Shown: positions 28,305 to 38,024 of the stretch, piece by piece | Layout: every line of letters starts with the position of its first letter | Numbering within the stretch: position 1 is the stretch's first letter | Assembly (NCBI RefSeq): GCF_013035315.1 | Contig: NZ_WQHP01000001.1 | Location: 1 to 64,000 of the forward strand | Direction: 5' to 3' | Origin: Ruegeria arenilitoris | GTDB lineage: Bacteria; Pseudomonadota; Alphaproteobacteria; Rhodobacterales; Rhodobacteraceae | Length of the DNA: 64,000 nt | The notes under the pieces: generated by a model | Seen by the model: the letters and a program-made list of their open reading frames with translations, nothing else | Told to the model about the DNA's origin: nothing | Database searches by the model: none | Translations under genes and position numbers: made by a program

Positions 28305-29147
28305 TCAGTTTTTCTGGACTTCGCGCGCCAGTGCGCAGAACGCCTCGAGCGGGATTTGCTCGGCGCGTTCGGTCGGTTTGATGCCGGCAGCAAGCAAGCG
28401 GTCCTCGATATCCGGGGCTACGCCTTTCAACGAAGCGCGCAGCATTTTGCGCCGTTGGTTGAACGCGGCGGCGACGACGCGCGACAGCGTGGCAGCATCA
28501 GCTGGATAGCGCGGTTCCGGCAGGGCGGTCAGGTGGACGACCGCACTGGAAACCTTGGGCGGCGGAGTGAATGCACCGGGCGGTAGAGACATCGCAATAC
28601 GCGCCTCGGCCCGCCACTGCGCAAGAATGGCCAGCCGGCCATAAGCCTTGCTGCCCGGTTGCGCGACAATGCGCTCGGCGACCTCGCGCTGGAACATTAG
28701 GGTCAGGCTCTGCCAAAAGGGCGGCCATTCGGGCGGGGTCAGCCAGCGGACCAGCAATTCTGTTCCCACGTTGTAAGGCAGATTGGCGGCAATGCGGATC
28801 GGCGGGGTCAGATGTGCCAGCGGGTCGATTTCCAACGCGTCGCCGTTGATCACTTCGAGCCGTCCGGGGTAGGCCGCAGCGATGTCGTTCAGAGCCGCGA
28901 TACAGCGGGTGTCTTTTTCAACGGCCACGACCTTACGCGCGCCCTCAGACAGAAGGCCTCGGGTCAAGCCGCCCGGGCCCGGGCCGATCTCGAGCACGTC
29001 GCATTCGGTCAGGTCGCCTGCCTGCCGCGCGATCTTGGCGGTCAGGTTGAGATCCAGCAGAAAGTTCTGCCCCAGCGACTTGCGCGCTGAAAGCTGGTGG
29101 GTCGCGATGACCTCACGCAAGGGGGGAAGGGTGTCGATTGCGCTCAT
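28305..29147 (-). CDS. rsmA: 16S rRNA (adenine1518-N6/adenine1519-N6)-dimethyltransferase
   Basis: RsmA/KsgA dimethylates two adjacent adenines in helix 45 of 16S rRNA during late 30S assembly. The 280-residue protein shows [10 protein letters not shown] near the N-terminus, the SAM motif [16 protein letters not shown], and the catalytic [11 protein letters not shown]. It ends the lptG-lptD-surA-pdxA-rsmA run, 84 bases after pdxA, and a bidirectional terminator follows. Confidence 0.97.
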   Translation of the reverse strand: MSAIDTLPPLREVIATHQLSARKSLGQNFLLDLNLTAKIARQAGDLTECDVLEIGPGPGGLTRGLLSEGARKVVAVEKDTRCIAALNDIAAAYPGRLEVINGDALEIDPLAHLTPPIRIAANLPYNVGTELLVRWLTPPEWPPFWQSLTLMFQREVAERIVAQPGSKAYGRLAILAQWRAEARIAMSLPPGAFTPPPKVSSAVVHLTALPEPRYPADAATLSRVVAAAFNQRRKMLRASLKGVAPDIEDRLLAAGIKPTERAEQIPLEAFCALAREVQKN

Positions 29148-29196
29148 GATCCGTTTACCGTGGCGCGTGTTGGTTGGTCAGCGCCAGAGATTTTTT

Positions 29197-29228
29197 GCCT
29201 CCGGCGGAGATATTTTCAGCCAGGTGAA
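29197..29228 (-). repeat. 32-bp dispersed extragenic element, copy 1
   Basis: Read on the minus strand it runs TTCACCTGGCTGAAAATA and then TCTCCGCCGGAGGC, with the palindromic core CTCCG-C-CGGAG. It matches 29 of 32 positions of the copy at 61106-61137. It lies between pdxA and rsmA. Confidence 0.7.
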
Positions 29229-29231
29229 GGG

Positions 29232-30197
29232 TCAAGAGGCCTGCGTCATCCGTTGGGCGAGTTTAAGCGCTTCGATCAGGCTGGTGGGGGTGGCGATGCC
29301 TTGACCGGCGATGTCCAGTGCTGTGCCGTGATCTGGCGAGGTGCGTATGAATGGCAATCCTAGGGTCACATTCACACCGCGGTCGAAATCCAGTGTCTTG
29401 ATGGGGATCAGCGCCTGGTCGTGATACATCGCAACCGCTGCATCGTAACGGTCGCGTGCGGCGGCATGGAACATCGTATCTGCCGGGTGTGGGCCGGTCA
29501 CCACACACGAATCGTTAGGCAACTCTGCAATCAGCGGTGCGATCCAATCGAGTTCTTCGTGCCCCATCTTCCCGCCTTCGCCCGCATGCGGGTTTAGACC
29601 AGCAACGGCGATGCGAGGGCGGGCGATGCCGAACTGGTCACGCAGACCCTCGGCGGTGATTGCGATGGTCTCACGCAGAAGGTCGGGGGTCAGCTCGGAC
29701 GGCACCCGCGAGAGCGGGATGTGAATCGTGGCAGGAACGACGCGCAGTTGATCGCTGGCCAACATCATGACAACGCGTTTTTTCCCCGCCAACGCGGCCA
29801 GAAATTCCGTATGGCCGGGATAGGCGAACCCCGCGCCGTCGATCAGGGCCTTTTTGTGGATAGGCGCGGTGCACAGTGCTGATGCAGCGCCGGACTGCAC
29901 CAGGGCGACTCCGGTCTCGATAGCATCAATCACGCTGGGCGCATTGGCCGGGTCAGGCTGGCCCGGCCTGTTCGGGGCCGGGAAATCCAACTGCAGGACG
30001 GGCAGGGCGGTTGCGCAGATATCCCTGGCCTCTGCCGGGGTGCCGATCCGTTGAACAGGGGTGCCCGTGGGCAGGTGCGCAGCATCCCCGATGTAGAAAA
30101 AGGGACAGGCTTCGCGCAGTTCTGACCAGGCTTTGGCAGCGATCTCGGGGCCAATGCCCGCCGGATCTCCGCAGCTGAGCGCGATGAGCGCGCTCAT
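29232..30197 (-). CDS. pdxA: 4-hydroxythreonine-4-phosphate dehydrogenase
   Basis: PdxA oxidises 4-phosphohydroxy-threonine in the DXP-dependent pyridoxal phosphate pathway. The 321-residue protein has SCGDPAGIGPEI at the N-terminus, TAPIHKKALIDGAGF, AYPGHTEFLA with a metal-binding His, and AMYHDQALIPIKTL, with SPDHGTALDIAG near the end. All metal-binding His and Asp segments are visible. Its start overlaps the stop of surA by four bases (ATGA). Confidence 0.96.
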   Translation of the reverse strand: MSALIALSCGDPAGIGPEIAAKAWSELREACPFFYIGDAAHLPTGTPVQRIGTPAEARDICATALPVLQLDFPAPNRPGQPDPANAPSVIDAIETGVALVQSGAASALCTAPIHKKALIDGAGFAYPGHTEFLAALAGKKRVVMMLASDQLRVVPATIHIPLSRVPSELTPDLLRETIAITAEGLRDQFGIARPRIAVAGLNPHAGEGGKMGHEELDWIAPLIAELPNDSCVVTGPHPADTMFHAAARDRYDAAVAMYHDQALIPIKTLDFDRGVNVTLGLPFIRTSPDHGTALDIAGQGIATPTSLIEALKLAQRMTQAS

Positions 30198-31447
30198 TGC
30201 TCGATGATCGTGGCGTCAGCGCGCATCTGTTCGATCAGGCTGTCAGCGAAGGCTTGCAGGCGCTGCTGCGTCAGGGCGTTGGCTACATCCACGCGCGACG
30301 TCTCCTCGCCACGGTCCAGCGTGCGCGTGCACAGCATCAGGAATTTCAACGTCTGGCCGTTGTTGCCGGTCAGCGTGGTCGAGACTTCGTTCAGGTCGAG
30401 TTTGGACAGCTCAATCGCGACATCGCGCGGGATCTCAGAAGGGCTGACCTCGGCGCGCTGCAGAACTCCGGCTGGTTGATCCTTGGCAATGCCATAGAGG
30501 TCGTCACAGGTGTCGACCTCTTCGCGCAGTTTGGCGGCACGAGCCAGGGTTTCGGCGCTGCGTCCACCGGCCATGTTGTAGATGGCGTAGTCGATCTTGG
30601 AAAACCGCGGCGCGCTGGCTGCTGTTTCCCGTATTCCGCGCATTTGGAACAAAGCGATGGCATTGGGCAGTGACAGCGGCTGCGTGATATCGCCATTTTT
30701 CAGTCCCAGAATCACGGGCTGCAGGGCGGGGGGCAGGTCGGTCAGGTTCAGCCACTCCAGACGCCCGCCATCATTACGCGTGCCAGCAGCTGAATATTGG
30801 GTCGCGGCCGCAGAAAACGCATCAAACCCTTCCAAAAGGGCGATTTCCTCGGCCAGCAACTCGGCCTGCGCAACGGTCTGCTGTGTCACCGGGATGATGA
30901 TTTCGGACAAGAGGACCTGAAGCCCGCCGCTGCCCCCCTGGCCCAGGGCCCGGTTGATCTCATCCTCGCTGGGTCGGGCCTGTGAGAGAAAGCGCGCGCT
31001 GACAAAGTCGCGCCATGACAGCTGATCGGCAACGAAATCCCGCACGGTTTCAGGTGAAACCCCGGCATCAGCCAGCAGATTCAGGAACTCGTCGGTCGAA
31101 AGACGACCGCGGGCGGCAAATTCGTCAATACCCAGTTGAATATCTTCAGGAGCGGCCTCGATTCCAGCCTCGCGCATGGCTTGCTTGCGCAGCCGTTCAT
31201 CAATCAATGCCTCGCGGACTTCGGCCTCGGTCGCGCCCGGTGCACCCAGTGCTGAAAGGAATTGTTGACGTTGCTCAAGCTCATACCAGGTGACGATGTC
31301 CTGATTGACCTTGATCGCAGGCGAAAACAGGCTTTGCGCCTGCACCTGCACACCGGAGAGGGTCACCAGAACGGCAGCCAGCGCCGGTGCAACCGGTTTA
31401 AGCCAACCGGAACGGATGAATCGGGAGAAACCTGAAATCAACTGCAT
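30194..31447 (-). CDS. surA: SurA-like periplasmic peptidylprolyl isomerase/chaperone
   Basis: A 417-residue periplasmic protein with a long signal peptide (cleavage likely after VQVQA, about residue 37). The SurA N-terminal chaperone domain follows (KVNQDIVTWYELEQR, the LIDERLRKQAM helix), then a parvulin-like region (VLLSEIIIPV ... GGRLEWLNLTDLPPALQPVI) and a C-terminal helix. SurA escorts outer-membrane barrels, LptD among them, to the BAM complex, which fits the overlap with lptD upstream (10 bases). The protein is diverged, so isomerase activity is uncertain while chaperone function is likely. Confidence 0.88.
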   Translation of the reverse strand: MQLISGFSRFIRSGWLKPVAPALAAVLVTLSGVQVQAQSLFSPAIKVNQDIVTWYELEQRQQFLSALGAPGATEAEVREALIDERLRKQAMREAGIEAAPEDIQLGIDEFAARGRLSTDEFLNLLADAGVSPETVRDFVADQLSWRDFVSARFLSQARPSEDEINRALGQGGSGGLQVLLSEIIIPVTQQTVAQAELLAEEIALLEGFDAFSAAATQYSAAGTRNDGGRLEWLNLTDLPPALQPVILGLKNGDITQPLSLPNAIALFQMRGIRETAASAPRFSKIDYAIYNMAGGRSAETLARAAKLREEVDTCDDLYGIAKDQPAGVLQRAEVSPSEIPRDVAIELSKLDLNEVSTTLTGNNGQTLKFLMLCTRTLDRGEETSRVDVANALTQQRLQAFADSLIEQMRADATIIEQ

Positions 31448-33600
31448 CTTCTCTTGTACTGTTGGCCGCCACCCTCGACGGAGTAACCTGTCAGGGCAAC
31501 GGTAAACCCGAATTCTGTCGAAGGCTCAATACTTGATGATGAGGTAAAGCGCCTGTTGACGGTCATGTTAACCCTTACACACTCGTTCTGGTACGTGATG
31601 CCCAACCCGTAGCGGATAGGTTCGGACTCGCTGAGATCATATCTTGCTCCGAACTGCGTCAGCCAATTCTGGTCTACGCGGTAGCGCCCAGCCACCCGAA
31701 TTTCAGATATCTGATCGTCCACGTTTTCCGCCGGATCGGGCTCTTGCCAAGCGTAACTGCCTGAAATTCTAGCATTTCCCTTGTTCCAACCCGCGCGAAC
31801 TTCTGCTTTGGCAAAGCTGAAATCGCCGTTCATCAGGCCACGCCCAGCCAGCGACCAGCCATTGGCCGTCTGTAGTTGACCGGCCAGCAGAATATCAGAA
31901 GCCGTGCCCTGAAGACCCGACGTCAGGTTAAAGTTGGGATCCGCAGTTGAGCGGAACACCTGACCAACGGTTGCCAGAGCGCGCCATCCGTTTGCGGCGT
32001 ACCGTGCCCAGTTTACGCCGAAAACGGCTGTGAACCCGTCTTCCCGGCGGTCAGGGGCCGGAAAGCGCGACAAGGACAGTAGGTTGCCCTGGTCGAATTC
32101 CTGAAATGTGCTTTCGTCATTTGGAATGTCCTGGTCCGTTACGTGCGTCCAACCGACTTGGGCAATCGGTTCCAGAACCTGCGATGCGCCGGATTTTTCG
32201 CGTCTGGACATCGGATAGCGTAGCGTCAGCGCTGCTCGCGGCGTCGCCCGGGTCACGCGATCAGGGTAATTGCTATCGTCGCGAATGTTGAACGTATCCA
32301 CGGACGCACCAAACTGAGCGTCAGCCCGCAAGCCCGAAGCGAAGGTCCAGCTGCGCAGCCATTCCGTGTCGAAAGTCGCGCGAGCAACATCCCGTCCGAC
32401 GACATCCTGATCACTGGTGCGTTCGTGCGTGTGTGCGATGAAACCCAAACGAACCTCGCCACCGACCGAAGTCGGGAAATAACGTTTTTGGTAGTAGAGG
32501 TCGAAAATCCGCGAGGGAATCTCTTCTTCGTTTTCACTGTCGCGCAAGGACTTGTAATGGATAAAGCTGGTGCGGAAAGCGGTATCGCGCTTGATCCGCT
32601 CTAACGCGACCTCGCTGCGCAGACGGTCAAAGTCGGGCAGGCCGTAGTCGGCCAGATAGGCGTTGTCCGACGTGGTCTTCAGATCAAACAGAAAGCGGAA
32701 ATCGTTGTTCAGGTTAAAGAAACCGTTGGCGAACAAATAGCCGCGATCCTCGCCCTCTTGAAGGTCATCGCGGGTGAACGCGCCGGTAAACTCGATCCGC
32801 CCGCGCCTGAATGCCTGTCGGTAACGATAACCCAGCGTGCGGGTTTTCGACGACAGATAGGGGGTCAGGGTCAGGTCTTTGTGGTCGCCCATCTTGATGA
32901 AGTACGGCACCTGTAGCCCGGTACCCAGTTGCGATGTCGTGCGCAGCGACGGGACGAGAAAACCGGTGGCCCGTTCAAGCGTAGGGTCAGGCAGACGCAG
33001 GTAGGGCAGGTAGAAGACCGGCACATCCAGAAGGCGGAATTGCGCCCCTTCGAAATACAGCTGGCGTTCCAGCTGATCATGCGTGACTTTGCGGGCCCTA
33101 ATCTGCCAGATCGGCGGTTTGCCATTGGCGCAGACATGGCACGACGTGGCCGAGACTTTGCTGAACTGCGTATAGCGCCCACCGGCCCGCGCAGCCTGGA
33201 CCGAGGCGATCTGGACCTGTTGGTCAAACACCATGCGCGCGCCGACCAGCAGGCCGTTCATGATGCCGTCATCCAACTCGGCCGAATCCGCGAGCAAGGT
33301 CGTGGCACCGCCCTGGTCTATGCGAACGGGACCTTCCAATGACAGGTTGCCGGTCTCGCGGTCGTATGTGATGCGCGAAGCGGTGACTTTTGTGTCGCCC
33401 TGAAACGCCTCGACATTGCCCTCGGCGACAAGATTACGTTCGGGCGTGATAAAGATGCGGTCGGCCACCAGAAGGGCCGGTTGATCCTCTTGCGCGGTGC
33501 TCTGGGGCGCGTTTGTGGCGGTCTGGGACTGGGCCAAAGTGCTTGCAGGCATTGCCAGCGCGACGGCACCGGACAGCAGCAAGCCGGTTAAAATCCGCAT
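31438..33600 (-). CDS. lptD: LPS-assembly outer-membrane protein LptD
   Basis: LptD, with LptE, inserts lipopolysaccharide into the outer leaflet of the outer membrane. The 720-residue protein has a signal peptide (MRILTGLLLSGAVALAMPASTLA). A periplasmic OstA/beta-jellyroll domain follows (about 45-190, including VAEGNVEAFQGDTKVTASRI), then a beta-barrel to the C-terminus. The Cys pair in SATSCHVCANGK and the late Cys in QNECVRV and at the very end (KRRCS) could form the disulphides LptD needs. It shares one base with lptG upstream and 10 bases with surA downstream. Confidence 0.95.
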   Translation of the reverse strand: MRILTGLLLSGAVALAMPASTLAQSQTATNAPQSTAQEDQPALLVADRIFITPERNLVAEGNVEAFQGDTKVTASRITYDRETGNLSLEGPVRIDQGGATTLLADSAELDDGIMNGLLVGARMVFDQQVQIASVQAARAGGRYTQFSKVSATSCHVCANGKPPIWQIRARKVTHDQLERQLYFEGAQFRLLDVPVFYLPYLRLPDPTLERATGFLVPSLRTTSQLGTGLQVPYFIKMGDHKDLTLTPYLSSKTRTLGYRYRQAFRRGRIEFTGAFTRDDLQEGEDRGYLFANGFFNLNNDFRFLFDLKTTSDNAYLADYGLPDFDRLRSEVALERIKRDTAFRTSFIHYKSLRDSENEEEIPSRIFDLYYQKRYFPTSVGGEVRLGFIAHTHERTSDQDVVGRDVARATFDTEWLRSWTFASGLRADAQFGASVDTFNIRDDSNYPDRVTRATPRAALTLRYPMSRREKSGASQVLEPIAQVGWTHVTDQDIPNDESTFQEFDQGNLLSLSRFPAPDRREDGFTAVFGVNWARYAANGWRALATVGQVFRSTADPNFNLTSGLQGTASDILLAGQLQTANGWSLAGRGLMNGDFSFAKAEVRAGWNKGNARISGSYAWQEPDPAENVDDQISEIRVAGRYRVDQNWLTQFGARYDLSESEPIRYGLGITYQNECVRVNMTVNRRFTSSSSIEPSTEFGFTVALTGYSVEGGGQQYKRRCS

Positions 33601-34700
33601 CAGCCGTCCTCCGCGTGCAGCAATAGGCCAAGGGACAGAAGAATGGCTGCAAAGGGCGGGGCCCAGGCCGCCACTAGAATAGGCAATTGACCGTTTTCCC
33701 CCAGAATTTGGGCAAAGTTTCGAATGAAGTAGATGCCAAAGCCCAGCAATACGGCAGTCAGAACGGCGATCCCGGTGCCGCCGAAACGCACATGGCGCAT
33801 GGTAAAAGCGGCACCGATCAGAACCATCGATATCAAAAACAGCGGACGGGCCAACTGCACCTGCAGCCAGACCTCGTACTGCTTGGTGGAAAACCCGGCT
33901 TCGCGCAGATCGCGGATCAGTTCCGGTAGATCATAGATGGATACTGAGTCCTGCTCGCCCAGCGTGTCCAGAATCCGTTGACGCGTGAGCGAGGTGGGAA
34001 TCTCAAGCCGCGCATGTTCCTTGGCGTGGGTTTCGGGATTCACGCCGTCTTCCAGCGACCAGATTTTGGCATTGCTCAGCACCCAGATTCCACCCTCGAG
34101 GTCAGCCTGATCGGCAGTGATCTGCTGGGTTGGTGTGCCGTCCGGGGCAAAGGTGATGATCGTGACCTCGTTCAGCGTGAAGGTGTCCCCGTTCGACGTA
34201 TCGCGCGCATGGATCACCGACTGTCCATTGGCCGAGCCCTGACGCAGCCACAGCCCTTCGGCACTGATCGACAGGGTCGACCCGCCATCATTCCTGTAGC
34301 TCTCAGCCAGACGCTTGTATTCCTCGGACGTCGCCGCAGCGATTGGGTTCAACAGGCCGACCGCCATCGCGCCAATGATCAACGCAATGACCACCGGGGC
34401 CAAAAGGGCGCGTATACCTGACCGGCCCGTGGCGCGGGTCACCACCAGCTCGGAACTGCGGGCCAGCCCGATGAACAACGCGATTGTGGACAGGATGATC
34501 AGCAGCGGCAGCATCTCGCTGATCGCGGCTGGGGTGTTCAGCAAGGTCAGCTGCAGCAATTGGCCAAACGACAGGTTTACCTCGTCAAAGCGGCGGACCT
34601 GCTCGATCAGGTCGATCAGAATCATCAGCGTCAGAAAGATGCTGCCGATAACCAGAAAGCTTTGAATGAAACGGCGGGCGAAGTAGCGGTCGAGGATCAC
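33600..34700 (-). CDS. lptG: LPS export ABC transporter permease LptG
   Basis: A 366-residue YjgP/YjgQ-family inner-membrane protein. It has hydrophobic segments near 12-32, 55-80, 97-120 and, after a periplasmic beta-jellyroll domain, 275-360. LptF and LptG form the transmembrane pair of the LptB2FG LPS extractor. The start MILDRYFARRFIQSF and the position before lptD indicate LptG rather than LptF. The start codon is GTG with GGAGGG six bases upstream. Only 240 bases separate it from the divergent pepA, so the usual partner lptF is not at this locus. Confidence 0.92.
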   Translation of the reverse strand: MILDRYFARRFIQSFLVIGSIFLTLMILIDLIEQVRRFDEVNLSFGQLLQLTLLNTPAAISEMLPLLIILSTIALFIGLARSSELVVTRATGRSGIRALLAPVVIALIIGAMAVGLLNPIAAATSEEYKRLAESYRNDGGSTLSISAEGLWLRQGSANGQSVIHARDTSNGDTFTLNEVTIITFAPDGTPTQQITADQADLEGGIWVLSNAKIWSLEDGVNPETHAKEHARLEIPTSLTRQRILDTLGEQDSVSIYDLPELIRDLREAGFSTKQYEVWLQVQLARPLFLISMVLIGAAFTMRHVRFGGTGIAVLTAVLLGFGIYFIRNFAQILGENGQLPILVAAWAPPFAAILLSLGLLLHAEDG

Positions 34701-34940
34701 GCGGGACCCTCCGCAATGCAGATATTCAGCCGATTCAGCGCCGGATACAGACCAGAATCACCGCAGCGCACCCATGTGCGTGACGGCCTATGCCTGCCCT
34801 GTCTTGCCAAAGTCTTCTCCCCCGAGCCTGTCGGATTTTTTCCGGGACTGTAATGCAATTGCTGATCGGGGAAAACTGCTATCTGGTCAAGCCGCGCGGC
34901 GCGGGCTAGGTCTTGGGGAACTGATTTTGAGGAGTTTGCA

Positions 34941-36407
34941 ATGAGCAGTCTTGTACCGATCCGTTTTCAGGCTTTCGATGTGGACGCAATGGCGCAGGCC
35001 GAAGGGCGCGTTGTCGTCATCATGACACCCGAGGCCAAGATGGGTCCAGCTGTGCGTCGCGCCAACCGATTGACCCGCGGCGCGGTGGCCCGTCTGATCG
35101 AAAGCGACCGGTTCGAAAAGGTCAAAGCGGGCGATGTGGTCTCACTGGCCTGGCCCAGCGGAATGGCGGCCGAGGCGCTGGACATTCTGATCCTGGACCG
35201 TCGCCCCGATCCGGCCGAGGCCCGCAAGGCAGGGGCCAAACTGGCCAAGCTGGCGGACAACCAGCCCGTTTTGGTGATGGCTGGAAATCAGGCCAAAACC
35301 GAAGATTTGGCGATGGGTCTGGCGCTGCGCAGCTATGACTTTGACGCGCACAAATCCAAAGAGGCGGATCAGCCCGCAGGGTTCACCATCAGCCACCAGA
35401 AGGCCGACGAGGTCGAGGCCGCCTTTGCGCCGCTTTATGCAGTAGCCGACGGCGTGCGCATGACGCGGGACCTGACCAATGAACCCGCCAACGTCCTGAC
35501 CACGACCGAATTCGCCGACCGTCTGGACGAGATGAAAGAGTTGGGACTTGAGGTCGAAGTTCTGGAAGAAGACAAGCTTGCCGAGTTGGGCATGCGCACG
35601 CTGCTGAGCGTCGGGCAGGGCTCAGTCAGCCCCTCCAAGGTTGTGGTGATGCAGTGGAACGGTGGCGACAAGGACGATGCGCCGCTGGCACTGGTCGGAA
35701 AGGGCGTTGTGTTTGACACCGGTGGTATCTCGCTGAAGCCGGCGGGTGGCATGGAAGACATGACCATGGACATGGGCGGCGCGGGCGTCGTTGCGGGAAC
35801 GATGCGTGCGCTGGCCAAGCGCAAGGCCAAGGCCAATGTCGTGGGGCTGGTTGGACTGGTCGAGAACATGCCCTCGGGCAACGCGACACGTCCTGGCGAT
35901 GTGGTCAAATCGATGAAGGGCGATACGGTCGAGATCATCAACACCGATGCCGAGGGTCGTTTGGTCCTGTGTGACGTGATGTGGTACGCGCAGGAACGGT
36001 TCCAACCGGTGGGTATGATTGATCTGGCTACCCTGACCGGCGCGATCATCATCGGTCTGGGGCATGAAAATGCGGGTGTGTTCTCGAACAACGACACGTT
36101 CTGCAACGCCTTCCTCAAGGCCGCCGGGGCCGAGGATGAAGGTGCATGGCGCATGCCTCTGGGTGAAGCCTATGACAAACAGCTCAAGTCCCGGATCGCT
36201 GATATGAAGAACGTCGGTGGCCGTCCGGCGGGCTCGATCACTGCGGCGCAGTTCCTGCAGCGCTTTGTCAAGGAAGAGACACCGTGGATTCACCTCGACA
36301 TCGCAGGTGTGGCTTCGGTGTCGTCCGAGACATCCTATGCGCCCAAAGGCGCGACCGGCTGGGGCGTGCGCGCACTCAGCCGCTTTGTGCAGGACAATTT
36401 CGAGTAA
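34941..36407 (+). CDS. pepA: Leucyl aminopeptidase (M17, cytosol aminopeptidase)
   Basis: A 488-residue di-zinc exopeptidase that removes N-terminal residues from peptides in the cytoplasm. The catalytic domain shows VGKGVVFDTGGISLKPAGGM with metal-binding Lys and Asp, and the M17 signature NTDAEGRLVL. GAGGVAAGT-type glycines occur as MGGAGVVAGTMRAL. The N-terminal domain is about residues 1-165. The start at 34941 follows GAGGAG. holC begins four bases after its stop. Confidence 0.96.
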   Translation: MSSLVPIRFQAFDVDAMAQAEGRVVVIMTPEAKMGPAVRRANRLTRGAVARLIESDRFEKVKAGDVVSLAWPSGMAAEALDILILDRRPDPAEARKAGAKLAKLADNQPVLVMAGNQAKTEDLAMGLALRSYDFDAHKSKEADQPAGFTISHQKADEVEAAFAPLYAVADGVRMTRDLTNEPANVLTTTEFADRLDEMKELGLEVEVLEEDKLAELGMRTLLSVGQGSVSPSKVVVMQWNGGDKDDAPLALVGKGVVFDTGGISLKPAGGMEDMTMDMGGAGVVAGTMRALAKRKAKANVVGLVGLVENMPSGNATRPGDVVKSMKGDTVEIINTDAEGRLVLCDVMWYAQERFQPVGMIDLATLTGAIIIGLGHENAGVFSNNDTFCNAFLKAAGAEDEGAWRMPLGEAYDKQLKSRIADMKNVGGRPAGSITAAQFLQRFVKEETPWIHLDIAGVASVSSETSYAPKGATGWGVRALSRFVQDNFE

Positions 36408-36411
36408 GCAC

Positions 36412-36870
36412 ATGGGCGCAGTCTATTTCTACCACCTGACCCGCCAGCCGTTGGAATACACCTTGCCGGTGTTGCTGGATAAGGCACGGCAGGCCGGGTG
36501 GAAGATTGCCGTGCGGGGCACCGACCCTGCGCGGATGGACTGGCTGGATGAAAAACTGTGGCTGGGGCGGGAAGAGGATTTTCTGCCCCATGGACGCGCG
36601 GGCGGTCCGCATGACGCAGCACAACCCATCCTGTTGACGACCGAAATGCAGGCCGCGAATGACCCGACCTGCGTCATGGCCGTGGACGGCGCGCAGGTTG
36701 AGCCGGGCGAGGTAACGGCCTTAGACAGGGTTTGCATTCTGTTTGACGGCAATGACGATCAAGCTGTGCAGCATGCGCGCGGGCAGTGGAAAGCGCTGAC
36801 CGGCGCGGGGTGTTCGGCTCAATACTGGTCCGAAGAGTCGGGCCGGTGGGAGAAAAAGGCCGAGGCCTAA
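36412..36870 (+). CDS. holC: DNA polymerase III chi subunit
   Basis: A 152-residue protein with the HolC pattern: VYFYHLTRQPLEYTLPVLLDKA at the start, LDEKLWLGREEDFLPHG in the middle, and CILFDGNDDQAVQHARGQWK near the end. Chi links the clamp loader to single-stranded-DNA-binding protein. The pepA-holC pairing is common in proteobacteria. It starts at ATG 36412, immediately after pepA. Confidence 0.93.
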   Translation: MGAVYFYHLTRQPLEYTLPVLLDKARQAGWKIAVRGTDPARMDWLDEKLWLGREEDFLPHGRAGGPHDAAQPILLTTEMQAANDPTCVMAVDGAQVEPGEVTALDRVCILFDGNDDQAVQHARGQWKALTGAGCSAQYWSEESGRWEKKAEA

Positions 36871-36907
36871 GCGCCGGGTCTCACAAGTAATTTCAGGAGA
36901 GTGACAG

Positions 36908-37954
36908 ATGGACATGAAGCCTTTGGGCCGTACCGGTATCGAGGTCAGCGACCTGTGCCTTGGTACAATGACATTCGGTACTCAGACATCCGAAACGGAC
37001 GGGCATCGGCAGATGGACATAGCGCTGGCCGCCGGCATCAACTTCGTTGATACCGCCGAGATGTATCCGGTGAACCCGATCTCGAAAGAGACCGTGGGCC
37101 GGGCCGAAGAGATATTAGGCAACTGGAACGCCGCCAACCCGGCGCGGCGGGACGACTATGTTCTGGCGACTAAGCACTCAGGCGCAGGATTCGCCCACGC
37201 TCGTGATGGGGCGTGGATTACGGGTGAAACCATTCCCGAGGCGATCGAAGGCTCGCTGCGGCGGATGCAGACGGATTACATTGACCTTTACCAGTTTCAC
37301 TGGCCGAACCGGGGCAGCTACATGTTCCGGCAGAACTGGAACTATTCGCCCTCGGGGCATAACACCAATGAAGTTCTGGACAACATGCAGGAGTGTTTGA
37401 CGGCGCTGCAGGCCCAGGTCGACAAAGGCAACATCCGTGCTTTTGGTCTGTCGAACGAAAGCGCCTGGGGCACCGCGCAATGGCTGCGCCTGTCCGAGCA
37501 GATGGGCACCCCGCGCGTGGCATCCGTTCAGAACGAGTATTCCTTGCTGTGTCGTCACTTTGACACGGACATGGCCGAACTGAGCGTGCATGAGGATGTG
37601 GGCTTGATGGCGTTCTCTCCGCTGGGGGCCGGGTTCCTGACGGGCAAGTATCAAGGCGGGGCAGTGCCCAAGGGATCGCGCATGGATCTGGTGCCTACAA
37701 TGGGTGGACGTAAGTACGAGCGCGTGTTCGGGGCGGTGGATGCCTATCTTGAGGTTGCGCAACGGCATGGTCTGGATCCGGTTCACATGGCGCTGGCGTG
37801 GTGCCGGACACGGCCCTTTATGATGTCAGCCATTTTCGGGGCCACCACCGTGGCGCAATTGGAACACATCCTTGCAGGGAAAGATCTTCGGTTGTCGGAT
37901 GAAGTTCTGACCGAGATTGGTCAGGCGCATCGCGCGCATCCCATGCCATTCTAG
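36908..37954 (+). CDS. Aldo/keto reductase (Tas-like)
   Basis: A 348-residue NADP(H)-dependent oxidoreductase of the aldo/keto reductase superfamily. The (beta/alpha)8 signatures are GTMTFGTQTSETDGHRQMD, FVDTAEMYP (catalytic Asp and Tyr), ATKHSG (Lys) and YQFHWPNRG (His), so the tetrad is intact. A cofactor-binding end GATTVAQLEHIL is present. It resembles E. coli Tas in length and the MYP element. The physiological substrate is unknown. Confidence 0.92.
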   Translation: MDMKPLGRTGIEVSDLCLGTMTFGTQTSETDGHRQMDIALAAGINFVDTAEMYPVNPISKETVGRAEEILGNWNAANPARRDDYVLATKHSGAGFAHARDGAWITGETIPEAIEGSLRRMQTDYIDLYQFHWPNRGSYMFRQNWNYSPSGHNTNEVLDNMQECLTALQAQVDKGNIRAFGLSNESAWGTAQWLRLSEQMGTPRVASVQNEYSLLCRHFDTDMAELSVHEDVGLMAFSPLGAGFLTGKYQGGAVPKGSRMDLVPTMGGRKYERVFGAVDAYLEVAQRHGLDPVHMALAWCRTRPFMMSAIFGATTVAQLEHILAGKDLRLSDEVLTEIGQAHRAHPMPF

Positions 37955-37984
37955 GGGACGCTGCCCCGCCGCCCGTGTCGGGCG

Positions 37985-38014
37985 GCTCCCCCGAGGCATT
38001 TAGGGCTAGATGAA
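37985..38014 (+). repeat. Diverged copy of the dispersed extragenic element
   Basis: Downstream of the aldo/keto reductase a CCCCCGAGG / CATTTAGGGCT / AGATGAA stretch follows the same order as the two better copies read in the opposite sense (GGAGG, TATTTTTAGCC, AGATGAA). The GC palindrome is degraded. A GC hairpin CCGCCC-GTGTCG-GGCGG just precedes it (37968-37985). Confidence 0.4.
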
Positions 38015-38024
38015 GCAGATCCCG

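Noticed and set aside
34701..34937. 79-codon open frame ending GTGA at the lptG start
   Set aside because: No ATG, no membrane segment, composition unlike LptF; recorded only as a note in the lptF finding.
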